Origin: Sceloporus undulatus
Taxonomy: Eukaryota > Chordata > Lepidosauria > Squamata > Phrynosomatidae
NCBI RefSeq assembly: GCF_019175285.1
Contig: NC_056528.1
Location: 20,895,066-20,959,065, forward strand
DNA length: 64,000 nt
Reading direction: 5' to 3'
Shown piece by piece: positions 9,537 through 21,600 of the stretch (position 1 is its first letter; each line of letters begins with the position of its first letter). A program made the translations under genes and the position numbers. The notes below the pieces were generated by a model that saw nothing but the letters and a program-made list of their open reading frames with translations, was not told where the DNA came from and did no database searches.

Positions 9537-12416
9537 TTTGGACCTATAAATCTCTTATCTCTGTATGCTTTTATATACCATAATAAGTATCTGGTGATTT
9601 CTTAGCACTGTGATAGTTTTCACCTTTGGTCTTCCAGATGCTCTGGACTTTAGTTCCCAGAGTTCTTGACTGTTGGCCAAGTTGGGTGAGATTTCTCGGA
9701 GCTGAAGTCCAAAAACGTGGAGATCCAAAGAATGGAAACCACTGTTTTAAAGTATCTTTATGTTATAATGTTTTCAAAGGCTAAAGCTTACTCCTTCAAA
9801 GCCAACATAATAGGGATGAGTGCCAAGCAGTCTTGGAGTTGGAACTACCAAACTGCATTATTTCTGCAGTGCAGATTAAATCTCTGTGGGCTTCCATGGC
9901 TGAATGGTGATTTGAACCTTGATCTCCAGAGTTGTAGTTTGATGCTCTCTCTATTTATACCCTGCTCTCAGAGCAGCTTACAAATTGTTAATTGGACAGT
10001 TTATTACTGTAATATGACTGTAATAACAACATGACCCATTTTTCCTCTTTGTCTTTTTCTCCCCGCTCCTCCAAAACTTTGGTGGAAATAATACAGGTTC
10101 ATGGCTCTGGAAGAGAAAGATGGTCTTGCTGTGACATGGTTAAGCTCTTTCCGCTGCCTTTGACTCGTGACCTTTTGAAGAAATATAATCCTGTTGGATC
10201 TTACTGGTGTCACTCCACGGTATGGTGACTGAAGCCAAATATCTCCTGGTATTCACCACATCATAAAAGTAATGTAGAGACTTATTTGTTAACAAACCCG
10301 CTGGCGAAGACATTCCTTTTTACAAAATATATTACACCCATCCGATCCACCCTTTTTCTTCTTCATGCTCTGTCTTGCTGAAGACTTGTAAACAGCATTG
10401 GCACTGGGAGGGTGTTGAAAGAGGATTGTGCTGGGTGGCATTAGGCTGTTTGCAGTAGCTACTGCAACAGAGATTGGTCTTTCTGGGCCGTCTTGAGTTC
10501 CTTAGTGGAACAGAGGGATAGAAATTTAACAGTATAGAAATGTGGAATATTACAGACTTCCAGATGTTGAACTGCCAACACCAGCCTGTGGCATTCCTTC
10601 CAATGGTCCCAACTTGGCAAGGACAGTCACAATCAATCCTCTGCCATCCCACTTTATTCAGCTGCTTTTAAAATGCCCCAGTTTCTCTCCTCCTCCCACT
10701 TCTCCCTTTTGTCCGCAGCTTATTTCACTTGCTGCAAACTGAGTCCAAACTGCAAAAGTAGTTTGCATTCAGTTAACTCATTGGGGGAAGTGGGAAAGAG
10801 GGAAAGAAGGGGAAGAATCTTGCCCTTCCCATACTCTGATGTCGCTTAGCCACACTTGTCTTGGTTTTAATTTGTGAAACGTTGGAAGGTATGCTGTGGA
10901 AAAGAATGGTGTGTGTCACAGTTTAACATCTTATATGGAGGGCTACATGATTTCCATTTCTGTTTCAAATGAATAAAACAAGCTGATGGGCAGAGGAATC
11001 TTTGAAGACCCATTGATACTGTGCTTAGAAGCATAAAATCATAGAGTTGGAAGAAACCCCATGGGTTATCCAGTCCAACCCTCTGCCATGCAAGAAGACA
11101 CAAACAAAGCATTCCAACAGATGGCCATTCAGTCTCTGTTTAAACACTTCACAGTGTATGTTCAGACACAACTAGACAAACTTGTTAAAAGGGAAACCTT
11201 TACCTTTTAGTGTGCATTCATTTGGGCCTAAATCCAAATCATTCATTGACTGGCAAGTCAAGGCTAAGGCAAATTGCTTTGATTCACACTAGTTTTATTC
11301 TAGTGGGGATTAGTAATCCAATGTAAAACAAAGAAAGCAGAGAGGGAGAAGTAGAGCAGTACCTTGCCTTAGTTTATCCTATTATTCAGGTGTCGCAAAA
11401 CCTGTGGAACAAGTTGGGAGAGAAAGGCTTTTTGAGATAGAATTGCTGATGGTGAAACAGGGTACAGGGAGCATTCATTTTGTCTGTCAAATGTGCTGAA
11501 GTTGCATTTTACAAGCAGGAACATACTAAAAGTGAGTAACATTATGCTGATTGGGCAGGGACAGTCGAAATTAATCCTCTCTTCTTTTTCAGATGCTTTT
11601 AAAGTGTCCCACTTTCTCTCTCCTTCTCCTCCTTCCTCTCTTTCTCCTCAGTGTACTTCCATTTGTGTAAAGCCAGTTCAAAATGCAAGAGTAGTTTGTG
11701 TTCAGCAGGAGGGAAAGGAGAGGAGAGGGCAGAATCTTGTCCTTCCCAGTATGCCAAGGCAAAAGCAAACAGCTGCAGTCCCTCTGAGTATTTATATTCT
11801 CCCTCGTTAATAATTATTTCAGAATTAAAACTCTGGCGCAGATGGCCAAGCAAAACCAGAGTGTTTTTAAAACTCTGGTTTTCCTTGGACACACAAGCCT
11901 TTTAATTCTGAAAGATATGGGAACAAAGTTAGATAGCCACCTCTTAGAGATATGTAGAAGATGGAGCCAGCTTGTTTTCTGCTTCTCCAAAGATTAGGAC
12001 ATAAACCAGCGGATTAAAATTACAAGAAAAGAGATTCCACCGAAACATTAGGAAAAGCATCTCAACAGTAAAAGCTGTTCATCAGTTGAAAAAGAGTGGA
12101 TTCTCTTTCTTTGAAAGTCTTTAAACAAAGGTTGGATAGGCATCTTTCAAGAGTGCTTTTCTTGTGTATTCCTGCATAGCAGGGATTTCAACTATATGGC
12201 CCTTGAGGTCCCTTCCATCTCTGATTCTAAAATAAAAAGGAGGGAGAGAGGGAGAGAAAAAATGCAGCAGCGCCTTTAAGACTAACTGGTTTTTATTTTA
12301 GAATGAATTTTCATGGATATAAACTACTTTTTTGGATGCATTATTAAGTGGTGTCGAGGTGTCAGGTATAAAGCATATGTATACCTTTGTGGGAGTTGTA
12401 TAGAATGAGATCTGGA
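9537..12416. other. KYAT1 intron 1, LINE pieces and a duplicated dispersed repeat
   Basis: A MITE fragment lies at 9838-9890. Two related segments lie at about 10617-10845 and 11560-11765, both running from GGACAGTC.AAT.AATCCTCT to AATCTTG.CCTTCCCA. CR1 pieces lie at about 11037-11150 (minus-sense motif ATAGAGTTGGAAGA) and 12010-12240. No exon was found. Confidence 0.5.
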
Positions 12417-12626
12417 GGTGCATCTACACTGTAGAAATAATGCAGGTTGACACTAATTTTAAGTGTTGTAGCTCCATCTATGGAATCCTGGGGTTTTTAA
12501 TTTTGCAAGGTCTTTAGCTTTCTCTGCCAAAGAGTGCTATTGTATTTCACACAGATACAAATCCCAGATTTCTGTAGGATGGGAAAGTGTCAAACTGTGT
12601 TATTTCTGCAGTGCAGATACACCCTA
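12417..12626. mobile_element. Palindromic MITE, complete copy
   Basis: Ends are CTACACTGTAGAAATAATGC and GTTATTTCTGCAGTGCAG. It lies only about 90 bp upstream of the first coding exon of KYAT1, so it forms part of the end of intron 1. Confidence 0.75.
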
Positions 12627-12713
12627 TGATTCTAAGTTCTGTGATTTTATTTCTGGAGCCTTTAGAAATTTCCATGACACTTTTGACATTTCTCTTGCTT
12701 TCTCTTTTGTCAG

Positions 12714-15607
12714 GCAAAAATGTCTAAGAAGACACTTCAGGCTCGGAGACTGGAGGGCACAGATGCAAATATCTGGTATGTTCTTGTTGCTTATCTGGAT
12801 GGTTTCTGAAACCATCACGCTTGTCTCAGAACTTGGAACGTCTTCCCTTCTTCTTCCTTTATTCTTCCTCTCTTTTTCTTGCAGCAGAAAACTTGGAATA
12901 TTTTTTTCAAACACAAAGCAATTAATTTATTTCCATGACTCTTGTAGTGTTCAACTAGGAAATCCATGGGCCCATACAGACAGGCCAAAATAAAGCTGCT
13001 TTGGGCCACTTTGGAGGTATACATGCATCTCAAGAGGCCAGAAGCTGTGCCAAAGCTGCACTCTAGATCTTAGGACTGGAGCATGGCTTTGGCGCAGCTT
13101 CTGGCCTCTTAGGACGCATGCATCATTTAAACTTCATACCTCCAAAGTGACCTGAAGCAGCTTTATTTTGGCCTGTCTGTACGGGCTCAATGTTACAGGT
13201 TGAGTCTCCCTTATCTAAAATGCTTGGGACCAGAAGCATTTGGGATTTTGGATATTTTTGGATTTTTAAACACCTGTATTTGCACATACATACATAATAA
13301 AATATCTTGGAGATGGCACCCAAGTCTAAACACAGAATTCATTTGTATGTCATATATACTGTCTAGAAATATCCTGAAGGTAATTTTATACAATATTTTA
13401 AATAATTCTGTGCATGAAACTAAATTTGTGTACATTGAACCATCAGAAAGCAAAGGTGTCCCTATCTCAGCCACCTGTAGAAAAAATGGTTTTATTTTGC
13501 ATTTTGAAATTCCAGAGAAAGGAGACTCGACCTGTATTTAGTGAACTCTGCAAAGAGTTTTACAGTAGGTAGCATATGATTAATCCATTAATGGTGAATC
13601 TACCAAGAAAATTGGTCCAATTTTATGTCAGATGCTTATCAGAAGATAAGATTCCCAGTCTGCTTTGGTGGCTACCAAGTTTTTGTCTGAGAGGAACAGG
13701 ATCAGAGAACAGCTAACATCTGTACTAGGGGAAAATGGCTGAAATCTGTATAAATTGACTATGCTTTTAATTTATTTGATATATTGTAAATTTGATTTTA
13801 CTGCATCTCTGGACTATAATAAATGATGGATGGATGGATAGATAGATAAGCCTTAAGAGAGTCATGCCAGCCCTCTGTAATGGGGAAGGAAACCTGTACA
13901 AAAGCTGGAAAAGCACCTCAAGATGTTGTAGTGGGAAAGGGAGCGTAGTTATTCATGGAACTTCCATGAGGATCCGGTTTGGCCCCAAGACCCAGAGTCC
14001 TTCTCTCCATTTGTCAGAGGATGGTATTCCTTTTATATTCTGTGACCTTCCTATCTCCTTAGGGTGAAGTTTGTCACCTTGACTGCTGCTCACAAAGCAG
14101 TGAACCTAGGCCAAGGATTTCCCAACTTCCCCCCACCAGACTTTGTCAAGGATGCCTTTGTGGAAGCTGTTGGAAGAAAGGATACCTTGATGCACCAGTA
14201 TACCCGTGCTTTTGTATGTAAGAACCACTTCTCTCTCTTTCTCTTTCTTTCTATCCTCCCTCCCAACTTCTGAGCCAAGTGTTTTGCATTTGTAGGAATC
14301 CTGACTGCATGTTAGGGCCAGTTCATTCTATGCAGTTGCTGTTGTTATTTTATTCATTTATATTCCATCTTTCTCCCAAAAATGAAACTCAAAGTTAGGG
14401 GTGCTTGTAGGGTAGTGGAAGGGGTGCAGATCGCACTGGGTGACACCTCACAAAGGAATGTCTGCCTTCTTAGACACCTCAGAAAGGGGTGTCTGCCTTC
14501 CTGGAGACTTAAGTTTCTGGGAAAGACCTAGTTCACCCACCTGAAGGCAGAAAGGAGGCTGGCCAGGATGATGTTGGCATGCCACGGGGAACTCCTAGAC
14601 GCCTCTACAATGGCTCCTGGACCCTTTCGGGATTTGCGAATAAAGCAGGTAGACTAAAAGAACCCAGGACTTGGACAGTCTCTTTGGATGTCCCAGTCCA
14701 CCAGCCATTGGTGGCAAGTAGGCTAGAGTCTAAGGGAGACAGCATGTGTTAGCACACTGAGGTGACACCAACCATAGTGATGCTGCTGCTCAAGGTGGCT
14801 TACAACATACAGCTGGCCCTCCACATTTGTGGCTTTGACTTTTGCAGATTTGATTATTTGTAGTTTTGATTAATAAGTTATCTCTAGGAATCTCTAGGTC
14901 TTCCAATGCAACTAGGATGCTTTAGGATTGATCTATAATTATTAATGTAGTATAAAACCAATGGAATGTGTAATACAGATAACATCCTAAAAAGCATAAT
15001 CATAAAGAATCGCCCCTCAAAAATGAATGCAAGGACACACATTTAAGAATAATAAAATTTCTACAACTCTGCATTTCTCCTGGTTGGCACAATGTGATCT
15101 CTTTCTCCAATCTTTCATCAGGGGCATCCACGTCTGGTGGCAGTCTTGGCTCGCTTGTTTGGGAAACTGCTTGGGCGAGAGCTTGACCCAGAGACGAATG
15201 TCCTAGTCACTGTGGGAGCCTACCAGTCTCTCTTCTGCTGCTTCCAGGCTTTGGTGGATGAAGGAGATGAGGTAATGTGGAATTAGAGGAGTGGATGGGT
15301 TTAGAACAGCTTGGTACCATGGGCAGCATTCCTAAAACTTCAGGCAGCGAACTGTTTTGGGCTGCCACTGTGTTTGCATCTATATTGTGCCTTTCTATCG
15401 GAGAACTTTCTTACACGGGAACTTTGCCAGGAAAATGTGTTTTTAATCCAGTCTTAAATCCCATGCGCTAAAGACCATGAGGGCCACCTAATCCAACCCC
15501 CTGCCAGGCAGGATACATAACTAAAGCACCTCTGAAATTTGCCTAGCCAATCATTTGAAGATCTCCAAGGAAGTAGCCATTCCACTGTCAAATGACTCTT
15601 ACAATAA

Positions 15608-15648
<41 letters not shown>

Positions 15649-18600
15649 CATATATATCCTGCCCTTTCCCAAATTCTGGGACTCAGAGCATCTTACAAGA
15701 TTAAAACAGTACAATTAAAAACATAGGAAAGTTTTACATTAAACCAGAATTACATTATTCTAATGATAATTACAATTATCATTTAATAGTATGATAATTA
15801 CTATTATCATATTGTTTATAATTACTATTATCAAGATGTTCTTCCTAATATTTAGGTGGAATCTCTTCCTTGTAATTCGAATCCATTGGTTCTAGTCTCT
15901 GGAGCAGCAAAAAACAAGGTCATTCTGTCCTCTACAGAACATTCCTTCAGATATTTATGGATGGGTATGATATCACCTCAAACATCTTTTCTCCAAGCTA
16001 AACATAATGAGTCCTTAAGGCTGTATCTGCACTGCAGAATTAATATACTGTACTGTAGTTTGACGCTGCTTTAACTGCTGTGCCTCTGGGCTATGCAGTG
16101 CAGCCCTGGAATGTGTAGTTTGTTGTGGCACCAGAGCTCTCTGGCAGACTAAATATCTCACAAAACTACACATCCCAGGATTCCATAGCATTAAGCCATG
16201 GCAGTTAAGCCGCGTCAAATTGCATTAATTTTGCAGTGCAGACGCACCCAACGTCATTCTTCATAAGGCTTGGTTTCCTGACCTTTGACTGTCTGCTTGC
16301 TCCCTTCTGGATATATTCTGATATCATTCTTGAATGGTAGTGGCCAGAACTGAACACGGTATTACAAGTGAGGTCTGATTAAAGCAGAGTAAAGTGGGAC
16401 TGCTACTTCCCTTGATCTGGACACTATACTCCTGTTGATGCAGCCTAGAACTGCATTGGCTTTTTTTGGTTGTAAAACTAGACATCATACATGTTAGTTA
16501 TAATGATGTTGAACAACACCAGGCCAGGACAGAACCCTGTGCTCAGCTCAAAGAAGGTACAATTTAAAGCAAACGGAGCTGATAACAGCTCCCAGTGATT
16601 GTGCATTCAGTGCATTAAAATCATAGATGTTCCATCAGACTATTTTTTGGAGAGAGATTCTGGACTTGGTCCCACCAGCTGCCACAGAGTCAGATAACAC
16701 CCTGGACTCTGAGTATTACCACTATCCCAGAATAAATCATCTTCCTATAAAACTCTTTTTGTTGACCCCTGTGATGATCCCTGAGGGCAAAGCCCTGCGC
16801 GTGACTGTTACTCTCAGGGGATCCCTTTAAAAAAAGAGACCTTTCCGCTGCCACCACCCAGTGAATGAATTCCTCCCTCCCCACACACTGGGACTTGTGA
16901 GGGATAAAGAGAGAGAGATCTAGTTTCCTTTCTTGCTAACCCAGAGCAATCAGTAGCCGAGTTAAGGCGCGTGTACAGGAGCAGAGAGATAGCAGATGCT
17001 TTTTAAGAAAGAAGTTTATTTTAAAGAGGAATAGAATAGGATAGAAAGAATTTATAACACTCTTGCAAAGCCCCTTTGCCTTGCAGGTCAAAGAACATAG
17101 TTACAGAGTTCATTCCAGACAAGCCATTGTTGAAAATAACAAAAGGATTTTGTCCATGCAGCTTAAAGACCATGGTCTCTTTTTCGGAAACCTCACAGTC
17201 TTTGCAGTCCATTGAACATCTTCCACTGTTGTCTTCAATGCATCTCGCAGGCTCTGATCCCTCTTCAACTCCTTACTGAACTGGTGTTGTTCCTGGAGTG
17301 AAAGGCTTGTCAGAGGCTCTGTGTGCCTCACGATGGAAGGCGCATGCAGTTTAGATGTAGACACTGTAGTCGTTGTTGGTGCCTGAAGTTGCTGTTCCTC
17401 TTTGGTGAGAGTTGTAGGACACATCTGTCCACCTTCAGGTCCTTTGTCCCATGCTGACTCTGGAGCATCATTGGAGTGTCGAACTCTTGTTAGTGTTGTA
17501 GGCACAACCGAAGTCAATGTCAAGGTCTCTTCTGGTATATCACATCCCTGCTGCTGGAGAGCAACAGTGGTCTCACTTGGCATAACTTCTGGTGTGGCCG
17601 ACACCTGTCGCTGGTCGGCGACAGTGTCCTTTATCTGACCATGGACATTGTCCATCACTGACTGTCCCCTCTCCTTGGATAGGGTTGAGTCAAGTTGTTG
17701 GAACTCAAAACAACGTGCTTCAGGTTCACCTGTAGGTTGTAGGTCAGGGAGAAGTGTCACCTGGAAGTCCTCCTGGTTCTCAAGAACAGCTCCTGGACTT
17801 CCCTCAGACTCTTCTTTACTTGAGGTCTCAGTGCAGGTTTCCTCCGGCTCCACCCCTTCTGCCCCCACTGGCCTTGGGCTGGTAGTCAGAACCTGCAACT
17901 CTCCTACCTCGCCAAACAAAGCAGAACCCATAGGCTCTTCAGCCTGCTCTGCTGTTGAGGTGACTGCTTCTTGTAGTGACTGCGCTTGCTGACAGCCAAC
18001 TAGGGACCCTTGTGTCCCCACGGACTCCTTTGCATGGTGCACCTTGTTGTCTTGCACATGATTCTGCAGGCTGTCGGCCTGCGATTCACTTGGCACGCTC
18101 GCCCCCCTGGACACCAATGAGTCAGGTGGGTGGAGTGCGAAAGCTTGAGCACCATTGGAGCCATCCACATCCATGGAGACAGGAGTGAGGTTCCCCTCAG
18201 AGCTTGCTTCCCGTGGCAGGGTTGTCAGCATGTCTCCCATGGTGTTCTGTGGCACAGCATCAGTGGCATCTCGATTGGAGGCCACCTGCTGACTGCTGAG
18301 CGATGGCGATGTGGCATCTTCCTCCCTTGAGGTCGGCTGGATGGATTTTTCGTCCATGGCAGCGATTTTGCCACAGCGCAGAAGCACAGACTAACTGCTA
18401 ACTATAAAGTAGACACGCGAAAGAACTAATAAAAACAACAACAGCAATAGCTTGCGTGAAGTGAGGATGTGTGCAGAACATGCTGCAATCTTTGTGAGCC
18501 AGAAATGTAAAGGAGAGAAGAAACTGAGTCCCCTTCCTGCAGTTCCCCAACTCCACCACTAGATGGTGTTTCCAGGCGTCAGTAGCCACAGGAAAAAAAT

Positions 18601-21600
18601 GGTCCTATTTTTTGAAAGCCCACTGACCCCTCCTTTCCTTTAACCAGAGAAAAGAAACAGCCCCTCCTTGAGTGGGCTAAAAATCCCCCTCCCCTTTCCT
18701 TAGTCAGAAAGCCAGAGAAGAGACCAGAAGCAAGATACCCGGAAGGGCTAAGCCATAAATGCCAACTTATATTGCCCTGTTTGCCAGCCAAGCAGAAGAT
18801 CAAAGGACCTCTGGCTCCCTCCTCCCCTTTCAGGGAGAGAGACAAGAAAAACCTCACTGGTGACTGCAATTCCTTTGTCTGTAGCCCAGCCATCAGATTA
18901 CAGCTTCAGCAAACTCAAGCCCAGGCTGTTTGCTTGAAGGGATGCTGCGGCAAACACTTGCCCCCCCTTCCTCTCCTAGCGCAACACACACAGGCAACAG
19001 GGTCCTCTAACCTTGTGCCTCCTTTCCCCCTCTTGTCCCACCAAGAACCAAAGGGAAAAAAAAACCTCAAGCCTACTCTCTGTGTGAAAAGGCAGGTCCC
19101 CCCCCCCTTTTCCTCACACCAGAGCAAAAGAAAAGAATAAAATCCTCCTTCCCTCTCCTCCCACCGAGGAGATAGGAAACAAAATCCAAGCCTGTTACCT
19201 GTCCTAAAGGGAGAGAGAGAAACAGAAAGAGAAGAAATTTAGCACAGAGGAACCTTTCCCGCCGCTAGGTAGGAAAAGACAGAGAGAGAAAAACAGATAG
19301 GGAGAGTCCAAGAGTTCACAGATCCTTTCCCTCTCTTCTCACCAAGGAGAGAGAGCAGGAAAGAAAAGCAAAACCCAAGCCTCTTTCAGTTTGAAAAGGG
19401 TCTCCTCACCCCAGAGCAAAGAACAGAGTAACATCGAGTAAAAGAGCCAGCACTATTTCTCCTTAACCCTTCGTCAGTTGAGCACAAGAGAGAGAGTGTG
19501 GGGAGAGATAGAGAGAAAGAGAGAAGAGAACTTATTCATAGCATCACACTGAAAGCCATCTCATCTCCAAAGTTTCCAACAGTCCGAAATCACCAACAGC
19601 TGCCAACCATGTGATGACTTGGGGGCCTTTCCCTGGAGCCCTTGGCGCCCTGTGCGTGGCCCTTTACTCCCAGGGAGTCCCCTCTTGTCACACTTTCCCT
19701 TCTAGGATCTCCTAGATCTCCATTCTTGCTCCCTGTTGAGCAGAATGAGAGCCCTGGAGGTCCTATAGTCCCGCTGCCCAGTGAATCGTCAATTTTTCAA
19801 GCACACACTGGGACTTGCTTGAAAGAGAGAGAGATCTAGTTTCTGTCTGTACTACCCCAGTGCAATCAGTAGCCGAGTCCAGGCACGTGTACAGGAGCAA
19901 AAGAGAGACAGCTGATACTTTTAAAAGGAAGGAGTTTATTTTAAAGAAATAGCATAGAATAAAAAGGTATCATTCGTGCAGAGCCACCTTGCTATGCAGG
20001 TCTAGAAAAGCATAGTTGCAAAGAGTTCATTTCACACAAGCCATTGTTGAAAATAACAAAAGGCCTAAACGCACTAGCTAACACGTTCCTAACTACTCAC
20101 GGCAGATGGGATTTGTAGTCCTTTTGAGTTCCTGGATGCAGGGAGGGCCCCTGGCCTCTCGACCTGCATTCCCTTGAGTCTGTGTCTCCCAGACTCAAAG
20201 AGACAGCATCTGGTTTCCCCCTCAGGAGAGGATCAAGGGAGAGACTTGGTCCCCCCCCCCCCAGAGGAGAGAGGGAGAGAGACAAAGGACCGCATGGCTG
20301 CACAAGCCTTTTTAAAGATTTTCCATAGAAAGTTCTTGAATCTCGCGGTCCTACTCTCTGATTGGTCAGTTAGACCTTGCATCAGCTATGATGTCACAGC
20401 TCATTAGCATGTACCTCCCCTTGATTAACTCCTTATGGTTCAGGAGAAGTTCCCAGATGACTGGGGGGGGCCCAGTCATCACAACCCCCAAGGCTCTTAG
20501 AATGCATTTTGTGTTGATTATATTGATCGTTTGCAAATTTATTAATAAAATCCATTAAAACCTTTTTAAAAATCCCTAGATGTTCTCTTTCCCATTTTCT
20601 AGGTTATTATAATTGAGCCGTACTTCGACTGCTATGAGCCAATGGTGAAAATGGCTGGTGGGACGCCAGTGTTCATACCTCTACGACTAGTAAGTGGACA
20701 GAATATATGTAACAGCACACACACCTCTCAAGAAATCATACAGAGGTAGGGAAATCCTGGCTTAACACTGACTAAGAATCTGAACCAAGGGGCTTCTAAG
20801 CTCCTCCTGCCCCTTTCTGCCAAGCAGTGATAGGCTAGCACTATTCAACATAGTGGTCTTTAGACCAGTGCTCATTCCTGTCTGAATCTGGGAGCCCCTC
20901 TGGGTTGGTCTGCAGCTTAGTTTTCAGGGAACTACTCTAGTATGTTGATAACATAAAAAAAATCTGGTACAGGTTAAGTATCCCTTATCTGGAATTCCAA
21001 AATCCAAAATACTCTAAAATCCAAAATTTCTCCTGGGCTCACCTCATGGTGTTTACATTGTTGTTGCTGTGTGCCTTCAAGTCATTCCCAACCTATGGCC
21101 ACCTTAAGACGAACCTATTCTTGGCAAGATTAGATCTGAGGAGGTTTGACATTGCCTTCCCCTGAGGCTGAGAATATATAACTTGCCTAAGGACACCCTG
21201 TGGGTTTCTTGGCTGAGCTGGGAATTAAACCCTGATCTCCAGAGTTGTAGTCCAGCACTCAAACCACTATGCCACACTGGCTTTCCTGCTGTTTACATGC
21301 AGGCCAAAAATCCCAAATTGGGTCTGAGCTATTTACACAGTGCCTGGACCCAATTCAGGGTTTCCACCCCTTGTCCCATATTAAAAACACTTACGTTTTG
21401 TGCCAAGTTTTCTAGAAAGCCCAGAGCAAAACACAGCGATGATGGCCGGCTCCTATCCCATACGGTCACTGTGAACATCCCTGCCAAGTAATTCTCTACA
21501 TGTTCTTCTTACCTCGCTGGGTTGAATCCCGTTCATTTTATAAAGACAAAAAAGGGAACAAAATGAAACACTGGGTGTACCTCAAAGGGTCATCTCAAGT

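Larger units (their letters stand above)
16770..20483 (-). mobile_element. LTR retroelement, antisense in KYAT1 intron 4
   Basis: The element is bounded by the 5-bp direct repeat ACCCC (16765-16769 and 20484-20488) and by TGTGATGA...TCATCACA ends. Parts: right LTR 19610-20483; LTR-related segment 16770-17146; internal region between them. Minus orientation follows from the right LTR, which reads CCAAT, then a TTTAAAAAG TATA-like box, then an AATAAA in order on that strand. No reverse transcriptase, integrase or protease is recognisable, so it looks non-autonomous and incomplete. The two LTR segments have visibly diverged, so it is not a recent insertion. A 5-bp duplication is compatible with Gypsy or ERV-L type elements; I cannot choose. 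Confidence 0.85.
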
